Shown here: positions 33,786 to 43,914 of the stretch, one piece after another
Layout: every line of letters starts with the position of its first letter
Position numbering within the stretch: the stretch's first letter is position 1
DNA from: Pholiota molesta
Taxonomy: Eukaryota > Basidiomycota > Agaricomycetes > Agaricales > Strophariaceae
DNA length: 64,000 nucleotides
Assembly (NCBI GenBank): GCA_014925825.1
Contig: JACGCK010000007.1
Location: 868,001-932,000, forward strand
Direction of reading: 5' to 3'
The notes under the pieces: generated by a model
Database searches by the model: none
What the model saw: the letters and a program-made list of their open reading frames with translations, nothing else
What the model was told of the DNA's origin: nothing
Program-made: the position numbers and the translations under genes

Positions 33786-35331
33786 TTAGGGTGGACTTCT
33801 CTTCCAAGGACAAATGCAATGCGAGCCGGAAGCAAAGGGTGGCTTTGCTTCAAAGCCTTTGAAGCAACCTGCACAAAAGCGAGCTCCATGTCGCACATAT
33901 ACATGCCTATAGGCCACTTGCTGGCAACAGGGATGAGCACCTTTTGGTGTTGAGGAGATAATGGAGATAATGGGAATGAGAGGGTGGTGATGACCATGAG
34001 TTTATGAGTGGTGTACTTGGCGGAGAGAAAGATGAAGATGGGGCAGGGGAATTTGTTTGAGTCAGAGAGAATGTTGGTGTGTCGTAGTAGTCGATACGGA
34101 GATGCTGTGATAACCGGGCATCTGCTGACTCTTCACGCTGGCGCTTGTTTGATACATGGTCAATGATTTCAACATTGTCGTCATCATCAACATCCGGTAA
34201 CTCAATGGCTGCACGAGACTCGGAAAGGGTATTTTTGCGTCAGCGAAGTTTGTTTTTGATGGCTGCATGTTCACCTGGCATGTTAAGTTGCATATGAGTT
34301 GGCTTCTCCGTGGCATGCTCGATGTGCTTCTCAAAGTCTGTACAGATGACACCAGGGTGGCGAAGGAGCAAGCGGTAGTCCTTCTTGACATCGTGAGGAT
34401 AAGAGGCTAAGCAGGTGGCCCACAGCGCAAAGCGAATGTCGTAAAACTCTAGACATTCGTTTTCAAGCCCAAGGGTATCCTTGATGGCAGGTGAGTCCAT
34501 AAGTACCCATGTTGGCCACTGTGGGCAGCTGTCAACAGCAACGATGACGGGTGCTTCTCCACTCTAATGATTATAAGTATAAGAAGATATAACAAATGAC
34601 AGAAAGACTTCACCTCATGCCAGAATACAATAGCAAACTTGTTGTTCAGGCTTGTGCGAGCGACTTTCATGCTCTTCTTCGTGTTGTCGATTGTAGTGCA
34701 CATCCAATCTGGACTCAAATGCTGTGTGATGGTAGACTTGTGATATGGCACGGTCTGGACAGGAGCTGGATTACAAGGCACTGCAGGTTGAAAACGGGGC
34801 CTTTGCGACAGAAGAGGTGTCATGGGAGGGGCAATCTGAGAAGACAAATGCTGGGGGCCAGGAGAAGGTGCTGTAAACACGTCGCCAAGTCCAAGGGACA
34901 ATGAGAGTGCGGCCTTGTAATCCTGTTCATCCTCATGTTCAAGAGCACCTTGCTTCACTTGCTCAGCCTCTGCTAACTGACGAGCCAAAACCTCGGCTTC
35001 AAGGAATGATGTTGGTGTTTTGATTGTTGTTGAAGTGATTAGATGGCCAAAGGGGGAGGTATATGGATTGGCAGAGGAGGTAGGAGTTTGTGTACGTTGG
35101 GGCAAAGTGGGAGCATTCAGCGGGGTAGCGAGCAAGTGATCATTAGGTACTTTCCCCTTCTGCTTGTTGGAGAGGTGCTGGAACTGGTGTTTTGGAGCAG
35201 TGCAACCAGAGTGCGAAATGCAACACTGTTTACACATGTGCCAAACGCACACTCGGTGGAATGCTCGCGTACAGCCATGATTGACGCAGATACCCATGGT
35301 GGGTGCCACCATGTGGGTTGAAGGTTCCATT
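33776..35331 (-). pseudogene. convergent cysteine-rich gene inside the KDZ element, function unknown
   Basis: The main exon, 35331-34560, starts MEPSTHMVAPTMGICVNHGC and has a cysteine/histidine-rich head (FHRVCVWHMCKQCCISHSGC, then TAPKHQFQHL), a low-complexity middle, and a fold ending LNNKFAIVFWHE. An intron (about 34560-34615) leads to a second exon with PAIKDTLGLENECLEFYDIR, SYPHDVKKDYRLLLRHPGVI and MQLNMPGEHAAIKNKLR. Downstream frames (34060-33776) are shifted. The family recurs in agaricomycete genomes; I cannot give it a biochemical role. Its position between the transposase and the right terminus suggests it travels with this KDZ family. Several frame breaks show this copy is decayed. 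Confidence 0.5.
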
Positions 35332-35914
35332 GCTGAGTTGTTGGTGTGTCGTTACAGGGGCATGAAAGTCATGAATAAATAAATGGAAATGAGTGTTGTG
35401 AAGTTCGAAGGTGTTGAACAAACACTGGAGGGCAGGAGAAAGGAGGAATCACGCGACACGAGGAATGATGGCCTGGGGAAAGAATGAACTTAGGGAAATC
35501 GTGAACACGTCAAAAACGTGTGTGCTGCATCTTGCCACGGCTGCCTGAGGTTCGGTAAATGCCGCCGGTTTGCACGGCGGTGCTGATCGCCGGTGTTTCC
35601 AAAATTTGGATTTTCTGGTCATTTCTCAACTGTTTTGCATAATTTCTAATATATTTTGGTTATAAATATAATAGGTATTAAATCAATCCTAACTACCGGT
35701 GAAAAAAACTGGTTTAAACTGATGCAAGACTGGTTTAGACCATAACTGGTTGAGACCGGTTTGTGGACTGAAAAAGACCACAAAAGACCAGTCTTTTTTG
35801 GTTCAGTCTGGTTTTTTGACCTTTTAAAAAGTAGGTGGACCGGTCTCAGTTTTGGCCTTCCCAAATTTGGGCAAAAGACCAAACCCGACCAAACCCTTAA
35901 ACACTAGAGGTGCC

Positions 35915-36775
35915 CCAAAGAAATCTAAAGGCTGTAATGACCACTGGACACTGGTGAGTTTGTTCTATCTTATTGTATTCCTATTTTAATCCTCTGAGCA
36001 CCCGTATCTTAGCTGCAAACCCAATGTGTGGTTGTCCAAACCCTTTGTGGCCTTTCAGGCTGGGGATGGGTGACATTTGACATATGGTTGTTGCCCCCAG
36101 ATGAGCTCTGGGATAGCTATATTGCAGTGAGTATTTCTATTGACCAAATTTATAGCCTGATATTGATATGACCCTTAGGCTCACCCAGAGGCTGCTATAT
36201 TCCATAGCAAACCATTCCCCCTATATAATGATATAATGTCACTTATAGAAGGGAGGTTTGCTACAGGTAGTCAAGCCTTCCATGTTGGAGAGCAATATGA
36301 TGGCTTCAACACTGTTGACAAGGAAGGTGGGTCTAATGATGACCCGGTGCCTCATGACTCTATGGCTAGTCAATCTCAAGAAGAGGTATGTATAATTCTT
36401 GATATTTAATCAATCTATTCTAATGTTTCAAGCAGGATATCAAGGCTGACCTATCCTTCCCGATTCTTCACCTTCACCTGATATCTCACACTCAACAAAG
36501 TGTGGACACATCACTGGCCCTGCTGCTATTATGGCCACAGCTTGGCCACAGCTCTCCATCAAGCTGCGACTGCTTTCACATCTAAGAGTGGCACTCCCAT
36601 CTGGCACCACAAGGCTATCAAAACTATTGCAACTGACCCCAACTTTACAATAGAGGAGCATGCAAAGGCCATCAAGCTGTTTTATATGGAAGTAGGGATT
36701 GCTGATTCCTATAATAACATTGATGATGTTGAGTTACACACTAATTACCTTTGCAGTGAGATGGATAGTCTTTAA
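35915..36775 (+). pseudogene. Myb/SANT-like gene, C-terminal part after the KDZ insertion
   Basis: The exon continues PKKSKGCNDHWT (35915-35950). After an intron it reads GWGWVTFDIWLLPPDELWDS, then HPEAAIFHSKPFPLYNDIMS and EGRFATGSQAFHVGEQ. A last piece (36500-36775) carries KAIKTIATDPNFTIEEHAKA and ends DSL before TAA. This is the usual layout of these proteins: Myb-like domain, acidic/Ser linker, C-terminal helical region. The 8-bp duplication GAGGTGCC (35907-35914) encodes the join. One frame shift lies near 36530. Confidence 0.6.
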
Positions 36776-36989
36776 TCATACCATATGTTTGGTCTCTTTT
36801 TACATATACCCAATTGATACCCACACTCCTTTACTACAATCAATTTAATTACCCTTGTTTTCCCTCTCATTGTCCCTCTCTCTAAGTGTTTCCTAATATT
36901 GTTCCCACATTGCCTTTGCAATTGTATCCTGCAGAATAGTTGCTTGATCTCATTCCTCTATTGAGACATTATGTCCATATTTATCTGCT
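36776..36989. other. 3' flank of the Myb-like gene, no feature
   Basis: T/C-rich sequence without coding or repeat signal; probably the 3' untranslated and intergenic remainder. Confidence 0.3.
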
Positions 36990-37166
36990 TGGTTGAGACT
37001 GGTTTGGACCATAAGCGGTCTTTGGACCACTCAAGACCGCAGTGGACTGGTCTTATGCGGTCCGGTCTGGTTTTTTTTGGTTTTCAAAAATAGATGGACC
37101 AGTCTCGGTCTTGGTCCAAGCCCCTGGAGGGTAAAAGACCGGACCAGACCAGACTTTCAAGCACTA
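36990..37166. mobile_element. solo right terminus of a KDZ-like element
   Basis: About 175 bp of ACCGGT/GACCAGTC phrases ending ...GACTTTCAAGCACTA, the same terminus as the element at 56369-57878 (reverse complement TAGTGCTTGAAAGTC). No matching left end was found upstream, so this is a truncated copy. Copia A begins directly after it. Confidence 0.6.
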
Positions 37167-37178
37167 TTTACGGATCCC

Positions 37179-37820
37179 TATATTAGTAAGCACAAGGACC
37201 CTGAATATTAGTAAGTGCAAGGACCCTGAAGAGAATGCATCCAAGCACAAAGTCAAATTGCAAGATTTCATTGGTATTCTAATCGAAGAATACTGACACC
37301 ACAAAGATCGAAGCCAGACCAAGGAAGCCAATCAAGTCATAGGCACCGGCCAGAAGCGCAAGCTCGCAAACCACATCGGTGGATTATCAAATGATAATTC
37401 CAACAAAGCAGCCTGCAAGCAATGTGGCTGGAGGAATCACAAGACTATCAACTGCAAATTCTTGGGTTAGGAAAAATGTGCCAACTGCCAGCTTTTTGGA
37501 CACATGTCCCCAGACTGTCAACGTGACAAGAAATCTGGTGCAACAAGTTCTGGGCCGCCTTCCAAAAAGAAGAAAGTTGGTCAGGCACATCAGGCAGAAG
37601 GAAGGAACCCTCAGGATGACAAAGAGTCTGAAGAGGGAACCATAGCTTTTAATTTAGAGTCTTACAATGCTAGTAATAGTTATGAAATAGATGAGTGGAT
37701 TATTTATTATGACTGGCTTGCAGACTCAGCAATGACAACACATATCACTAATCAATGAGATGCATTTATAAATTATAAACCCCTTAAGGGAATAAATATA
37801 TTCTACATCTGGACGATGTC

Positions 37821-37821
<1 letters not shown>
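37179..37821 (+). pseudogene. copia A, end of gag and protease
   Basis: The frame carries two adjacent zinc knuckles (CKQCGWRNHKTINC and CANCQLFGHMSPDC, about 37413-37520) with a TAG between them, a Ser/Lys linker, and the protease motif YYDWLADSAMTTHITNQ. The TGA at 37756-37758 is CGA (Arg) at the equivalent place of copy B (minus strand, near 60313), so the change is C to T. About 100 bp encoding the protease middle, present in copy B, is deleted after KPLK. Coding then stops at DDVQ/DVL, where a retroposed segment (37822-39492) is inserted. The 5' part of gag and the 5' LTR are missing. Confidence 0.75.
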
Positions 37822-37857
<36 letters not shown>

Positions 37858-39492
37858 TCAATTTAGTGTCTAGCATCATGAACCCCATGTCAGACCTAAC
37901 ACTTCTATGTACAGCACATAATTCTAGTTGTAACTATTGTGGTTAAGAAATCACAATCAAGTACCCAAACAAGTTATCGATGAGTACAGCAGAAAATGAG
38001 CTAAGAAAATAAGGTCAGTATTCCAGTGCACATCAAAGGAGGTGGTAAAGTATGAGGGAAATTAAGTGGAGAGGGTTAATGTAAGAAAAGGGAATGAAGG
38101 GAAAAGAAGGGGGCTGGTGGGTCTGAAAAGGTATCAAGGAGGTCACTGCTTTCAGGGATGGGGATGGTATTGTGAAACACAACAGTGAGTCCCAAAGAGG
38201 AAAATTCCGTTTTGGTAGAGGTGGGTGAAAATTGCAGGGTTGTCAACCATAATCCTAAGTGAGAGATGCTCCTTTCCTTGTACTTCTTCATCACAACAGA
38301 GAAAGTGCAAATCCCGGAAGTTGTTACCACTGAGCCCTCCCTTGTCCTCTAGCTCATGCCAGATCATTGGGCCTTCACTATCCTCAAGTGCATCTGTTGG
38401 TATATCATGGATGACATACCCACTCCATGGGACATCAAGGTCAACCTGTCAGATGTGCATTGGGGCCTGGGTCTGTAAAGCCTGGAATAGCTCTTGCAGC
38501 ACTCCAGATAACGCAGTTGTCAGACTGGGAAAGCATAGGAAGGATGCTGGAGGCTATGAGGGGTGACTTTGTATAGAGGATGATGTTGCCAGTATTGGTG
38601 ATGTTTGCACCTGCAAACTTGTGTGCTGTCAAGCCCTTGAAAACCCCGATGGGTGTCAAGCAAGCTAAGGTCACACTTGAGATGATCAAGGAAGCCCTCC
38701 AAGGACTGCGAGGATTGTGGAACGGGATGGTTAGGCCAGCGTATGATGAGGCAGTGAGGATTTGAGAGGCGTGGTGCTCGAGGCATGCGAGAGTGACCAC
38801 ATTTGCATGGTGGATGACCTACAGGTGATGGTTTCGGAGAGTGAGCTGCTGGATGTTGGGCGGCAGTAACAGATGTAGTCGCAGCAGCCACATACGACAG
38901 CTTGGTGGTTGCAGAGCTCAACAAAGGCTGAGTCTGAGGGGGAAGTGTAGTTGATGGCAGTGTTACCTTGGCAATGACATGGTTCAGCACAGATAGAGCT
39001 TGGTAGGCATGGGCGCTGAGGGCAACAGGTGTGGTGGTGCACTGGTGGCTGACTGTATGATAACCAGAGTGGCAAGCACTGAATCGAGCAGAGACTCGAG
39101 GTGCTGCACTTGGTCTGCTGCCACATCATCATGAGGGACCAGAGAGGGGGGTGTGGTGGAGGGAGCATTAAACTCAGCTAATAGCCCAGCATTGGGCAGG
39201 TGGAATGGGGTTGGAGACCCAGGCATCTGTGGGGCCCAGGTGGGCTCAGAGTCATTGTGTTGAGTGGTCTTGGTGCAGCCTCGCTTGATCATTCGCTTTG
39301 TGTGTGGTGATTTGGTGTTGAGGGGCACAGAAGGCACCCTTGGAACCCCATTGTCAGGATCTTCACTGTTTCTGTCTTTGTCTGATGCTGCAGGGGTAGA
39401 ATCTGGCGAGTGGGGGTGACAATTGCCTGTGAAGGGAGCTATGGGCTCCTCGGCCAATGTAGATGGTGGTGGTTCAACCGTGAGAACCATCC
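37822..39492 (-). mobile_element. retroposed LINE ORF1-like segment with a 33-nt poly(A) tail, inserted in copia A
   Basis: Read on the minus strand, the insertion ends in a run of 33 A (T at 37824-37856). ACGATGTCC (37813-37821) and ACAATGTCC (39493-39501) flank it, a 9-bp duplication with one mismatch, and copia A resumes right after. This is the pattern of LINE-mediated retroposition. Only an ORF1-like protein is present; reverse transcriptase and endonuclease are absent, so it moved in trans or lost its ORF2 before insertion. Confidence 0.7.
38090..39490 (-). pseudogene. LINE ORF1-like (gag-like) protein
   Basis: Starts near 39489 (MVLTVEPPPSTLAEEPIAPF). A long Pro/Ser/Thr-rich N-terminal half follows (39490-38990), then PRLSNPHCLIIRWP (about 38780-38740), GVFKGLTAHKFAGANITNTG and NIILYTKSPLIASSIL. 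The last part reads NPWSGYVIHDIPT-like sequence and WHELEDKGGLSGNNFRDLHF, ending before 38150. The order (Pro-rich N-terminus, P-H-x-L-I-I-R-W segment, GNI-L strand, then a W-x-x-Y-V-I-x-x-I-P-T segment) resembles the first ORF of fungal Tad-like LINEs. At least three frame shifts or stops are needed to follow it. Assignment is by general layout and is tentative. Confidence 0.45.
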
Positions 39493-39501
39493 ACAATGTC
39501 C

Positions 39502-40722
39502 TATATATCCCTAATAACTATAATAATCTTATCTCCCTTGGGAGATGGGACACCAGTGGAGGTTGATACCAAGGTGGTAATGGGGTATTACTTCTTATCA
39601 CTAAGGACGGCCATACCATTGCAAAAGGGAATAAAATTAATAACCATTTGTACTGCATGAAAATGCATGTACGAAAACCTAATACTCAGTCTAATATTAT
39701 CCGTGTGTCTACAGCATGAGTCAATAGTGCCCTGGAAGTCACCCAAAGTTGGGAAACCTGGCACAAGTGCTTTGGACATGTTGGATATAGCGGCTTACAA
39801 TACATGATGCAAGGGCGCTTAGTCAACGGATTTAACATCGATGAGCGAACACCCAAGCCCGACTGTAAAGCCTGCACTGAGTCAAAACAGCTTACTAATT
39901 CCTTTCCTCACCAGGTGCAAAATCACACTACTAGACCTGGTGAACTGACTCATATCAATATCTGGGGTAAGTGTCAGACTGCATCTATTCATGGTAACCA
40001 ATACTATATTTGTTTTGTGGATGATTATGCATGGCACGTACACCTGTGGTTTCTAAAATTAAAAACAGAAGCCATTCAGAAAATCAAAGACTATTTAACT
40101 TTCTCAAAGACTCATAATAAACAGCCGCACGCTATTTGCATAGATGGTGGAGGCAAGTTCATAAATCATGAGCTTTGCAAATGATGTTAGTGTCAAGGCA
40201 TCGAAATCGAGCAGACCACCCCATATTCACCCTCACAGAATGGTGTCGCAGAGCATATGAACCGCACACTCATTGAATTAGCACGGGTGATGCTTAACAC
40301 TAACAAAATCCCTGAATTTCTATGGGGACAAGCCATAGTGCATGCTGCCTACATAAGGAACAGGACTTACACTAAAGCTGTGAATAATAAAACCCCCCAT
40401 GAGGCTTGGTTAAATAAGCACCCAAATGTTTCACACTTAAGAGAATTTGGTGCACTGGTGTGGATCTTAAATCAAGGGCCGCATACTCAATCCAAGCTTT
40501 GACCAAAATCAAAACAATTTCTATTTGTTGGGTTCAATGATGGATCAAAAATCCATATTATATTATAGCATGCAAAGTAGAAAAATTCTCGCCTTGAGGA
40601 ACTTCTGTTTCCTGACACTTCCCGACCACCCATCCCCTTTGGAATTGATTGGCATATTTGTGTCCGATGTACGGCTCGAGGGGGAGACTGAGGTGAACAC
40701 ACCAAAATCGAGCGTGAATCCA
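39502..40722 (+). pseudogene. copia A protease end and integrase
   Basis: Continues copia A after the poly(A) insertion. GAG-pre-integrase sequence (SWETWHKCFGHVGYSGLQ at about 39745-39800, the TGG/TGC context of the HHCC motif) is followed by CKACTESKQL and THINIWGKCQTASIHGNQYY. The integrase core has FVDDYAWHVHLWFLKLKTEA, ICIDGGGKFINHELCK and QNGVAEHMNRTLIELARVML. Relative to copy B, TGG has become TGA and CAG has become TAG at 40182-40190, both transitions. The C-terminal part runs to TPKSSVNP, where a TIR element (40730-43134) is inserted between two TTGGAGG copies. Confidence 0.85.
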
Positions 40723-40729
40723 TTGGAGG

Positions 40730-43134
40730 CAGGTAGCTACATGTCATGGTATCGTGTAACACATCACAATGGCTAACTACATTGTATCATTTGTCATGGT
40801 TCCACTGGTCAACACTGGCCAGTCCTGCATTGTACCGTGTAACATGGCACACTGTCCAGGGGACATTGTACCATTGGAAATGGTTCTACAGTATACTGTA
40901 CACATGCTTGTACCATGTGGCATCATATTTTCTAATGCAGCAGCATCCCTCTTTTGAGGTGTAGCAGCATCCCTCTTTTGAGGTGTAGCAGCATCCCTCT
41001 TTTGAGGTGTAGCATCATCTAGATGTGAAAGTGGCATCATATATATGCCATTCTACAAATATACATCAGGTGCCAATGCTAAAAAAACTTTGGCATCATG
41101 TGAATAATATTGATATAGGATTGCAATAGGATGCTGATTTTTTTTTGGCATCTAATATAAATATAATGTATGGTGAGCATAGGATGCCACAAAAATGTGG
41201 CATCATGTACTGATATTGGATGTAGGATGCCACATTCTCTCGGCCTCATGCAAATATAAAATTAATATTAGATGAGGGTAGGATGCCGCATTTTTTCGGC
41301 ATCATGCAAATATAAATTTGATAGGATGCCGCATTCTTTTGGTGTCATGCAAATATAAAGTTGATAGGCTGCTGCATTTTTTTGGCGTCATGCAAAGATA
41401 AATTTGATAGGATGCCGCATTTTTTTCAGCGTCATGCAAATGTAAATTTGATAGCATGCCACATTTTTTTGGCGTCAGGCAAATATGAATTTCATAGGAT
41501 GCCGCATTTTTTTGGCATCATGCTATTGTTGTTAGACAGGCATGAAATGGTACCTAAAACATTGGATTGCATGAACTAGAACAGTATTACAATTTTAATC
41601 ATGTCAAAAATGATGTCCAAGATAGTATTTGCAATCTGTCTTTTCAACCACTGGCTCAATTTTTTTCTGGCCTATCTCATTCTGTAGGTATTTGGCAGCA
41701 CCTTCTAACTCTAGATGCATCGAATTTCTGGGTGCTTATTCATACATCTATGGCCTAAATACACATTATATGCTTGTCTGGCATATTTCATCTTCTTACA
41801 CCTCAATATTTGAGCGGATGCACTTGTAATGGCTGAGAGAGATATACAGGATGTACTCACCATTCGATGTCTTCTTTTATATTGATTCTACCACAGGTAT
41901 TGGCCATGATATGAGCCCAACAATCATTAATAAATTCAATATGGCTTTTCTATTTCCTTGGGTGTGTAAACATCAGCACATCTTCCACCTACCTTTGAAA
42001 TATACACTTTAAACATATATCTACTCTTTCACCTATGCAGATTCTCAAAAAACATCCTCAAAGGTTTCAATAATTTATGATTTGTAGTTTTAAGTGCAAA
42101 GATAGTCCCGTAATAATTGCTACATAATGTTTGAAAGTGTACCAAGCTCAGAATACATAGTACTACATTAATGTAAAACTATAAAAAAAGAATTGAAAGA
42201 ATCCATGGGGAATTGACAGAGTAAATTGATTTTAATGTTGTGGGGGAGGAGGAAGGTGCCACCATTCCATGCCCATATATGGTATTTTCTCATCAAATGG
42301 CTCACAGCCATGCAATGTTATTGCAAGCACTTTATCTAAATGAGTGCTATCCACTGTGTGTGTGAAAAATGTGGCATCCTATACCAATATATACACCATG
42401 CCACAGAAATATGAAATATGCAACAATATATTTTTTACATAGCCCATACCATGGAAAATGTGGTATCCTATGCCTGTCTAACACCAATAGCATGATGCCA
42501 AAAAATGCAGCATCCTATCAAATTCATATTTGCATGATGCCGAAAAAATGCAGCATGCTATCAAATTTACATTTGCATGACGCCGAAAAAAATGCAGCAT
42601 CTTACCCCCATCCAATTTGCATAATGCCACAAAAATGCGGCATCCTACCCCATCAAATATCAAATTTATATTTGCATGATGCCGCAAAAATGCGGCATCC
42701 TACATCCAATATCAGTGCATGATGCTGCATTTTTTGTGGCATTCTATGCTTGCCATACATTATATTTATATTGGACAACAAAAAATTGGCATCCTATTCC
42801 AATCCTATATCATATATGATACAAACAATGCCGAAAAAATTTGGTATTGCCAGAACAGTGTATATATTTAAAATGGCATATACATGACACCGCTTTCCCA
42901 ACTGGATGATGCTGCACTTGAAAAGAGCGATGCCGCTGCATCAAAAAGATAATACTCAATTACTCACAGTATACTGTAGAGCTGTTCACAATGGTACAAT
43001 GTCCCCTAGACAGTGTGCCATTTTATATGGTACATTGTACACTGACCATTGTTGACCAGTGGAACCGTGACCAACAGTACAAAGTACTTAGCCAATCTGA
43101 CGTGTCACACAGTACCATGCCACAGCACTATGTG
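40730..43134. mobile_element. 2.4-kb TIR element, same family as 13804-17964, in copia A
   Basis: The left end is CAGGTAGCTACATGTCATGG and the right end, reverse complemented, is CACATAGTGCTGTGGCATGG. The TIR stays similar for about 170 bp and includes GGTTCCACTGGTCAACA and GGGGACATTGTACCATTG on both sides. TTGGAGG lies at 40723-40729 and 43135-43141 (7-bp duplication; 8 bp with one A/G mismatch). Subterminal regions repeat GGATGCCGCATTTTTTTGGC and ATCATGCAAATATAAATTTG (41050-41530 and, inverted, 42470-42870). The core includes TATCTCATTCTGTAGGTAT, shared with the 13804-17964 element. No transposase is encoded. Confidence 0.8.
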
Positions 43135-43141
43135 TTGGAGG

Positions 43142-43914
43142 AGCATAGGTCATCAGAAATAAATATGAACAAACCTAGTCAGATGAAACGGAAGAGATCA
43201 GATAACATAGATGAAGATGACACTGGGTTAAACCAACCTAGACAATTAAGGCTGCATAGTAAAATCAACTACAGATGGCTACTACAAAAATCATTTCCTG
43301 ATGATTCAAATGAGGCCGTACTCATGACATTAGATATAGTATATGCCATCACCACCAAAAATTCCCTAGGAAGCAACAAACCTGAATATATCCAGGAAGC
43401 CAAGCAATCTCCTGAGTGGATGCACTGGGAGGAGGCTATTAATATAGAACTGGATCAGTTAAAATAAATGGGTACCTGGGAGCTCATTGACCGGCTGGCA
43501 GATGCAGTTCCAATAATGAATAAATGGGTACTCACCAAGAAATTCAATAAGCTCGGGGAATTATTAAAATATAAGGTGAGACTGGTGGCAAAAGGATGCA
43601 TGCAGAGACCCGGGCAAGACTATAACGATACTTTCTCCCCAGTTGTGTGACTAGAAACAATTCATGCAATACTAGCGCTCGTACCAATAAAGAAATTAAA
43701 GGTACAACAGATGGACATTAAGGGCACTTACTTAAATGGGATATTGAGAGAGCAGGTATTCATGCGGCACCCTGAAAGTTTTGGTGATGGCACCGATAGA
43801 GTGTATCAATTGATCAAAACCATATACGGACTCAAGCAGTCAGGCTGTGAATGGAACAGAGAACTGGATTGCAGATTAAAGACCAAAGGTTTTGAAGCCC
43901 TGTGGAGTGACTCA
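43142..43914 (+). pseudogene. copia A reverse transcriptase, N-terminal part
   Basis: Resumes EHRSSEINMNKPSQMKRKR, a Ser/Asp-rich linker, then the RT start: [84 protein letters not shown] and KTIYGLKQSGCEWNRELD. Stops at 43465-43467 (TAA) and 43648-43650 (TGA in FSPVV*LETI, normally Arg) show decay. The YxDD box is not present in this part. Coding is cut at 43914 within ALWSDS by a Helitron and resumes at 53321. Confidence 0.85.

Larger units (their letters stand above)
31026..35906. mobile_element. 4.9-kb KDZ-type DNA transposon with perfect 8-bp target duplication
   Basis: The left end is TAGTGTTTGAGGGTTT and the right end, reverse complemented, is TAGTGTTTAAGGGTTT. GAGGTGCC flanks both sides (31018-31025 and 35907-35914), and the interrupted Myb-like exon rejoins in frame. 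Subterminal regions (31040-31205, 35690-35890) are packed with ACCGGT, GACCAGTCT and AAGACC phrases in both orientations. Inside are a degraded KDZ transposase (plus) and a convergent cysteine-rich gene (minus). An 8-bp duplication with TAGTG-type ends suits a hAT-like cut-and-paste mechanism and has also been reported for Zisupton-type elements. Confidence 0.85.

Noticed and set aside
37824..37856. Run of 33 T, considered as a sequencing gap or artefact
   Set aside because: It coincides with a 9-bp duplication and the 3' end of a minus-strand retrocopy, so it is best read as a poly(A) tail.
40977..41040. Tandem GCAGCATCCCTCTTTTGAGGT units considered as a coding repeat
   Set aside because: Three 21-bp copies in the subterminal part of a TIR element; not part of any gene.
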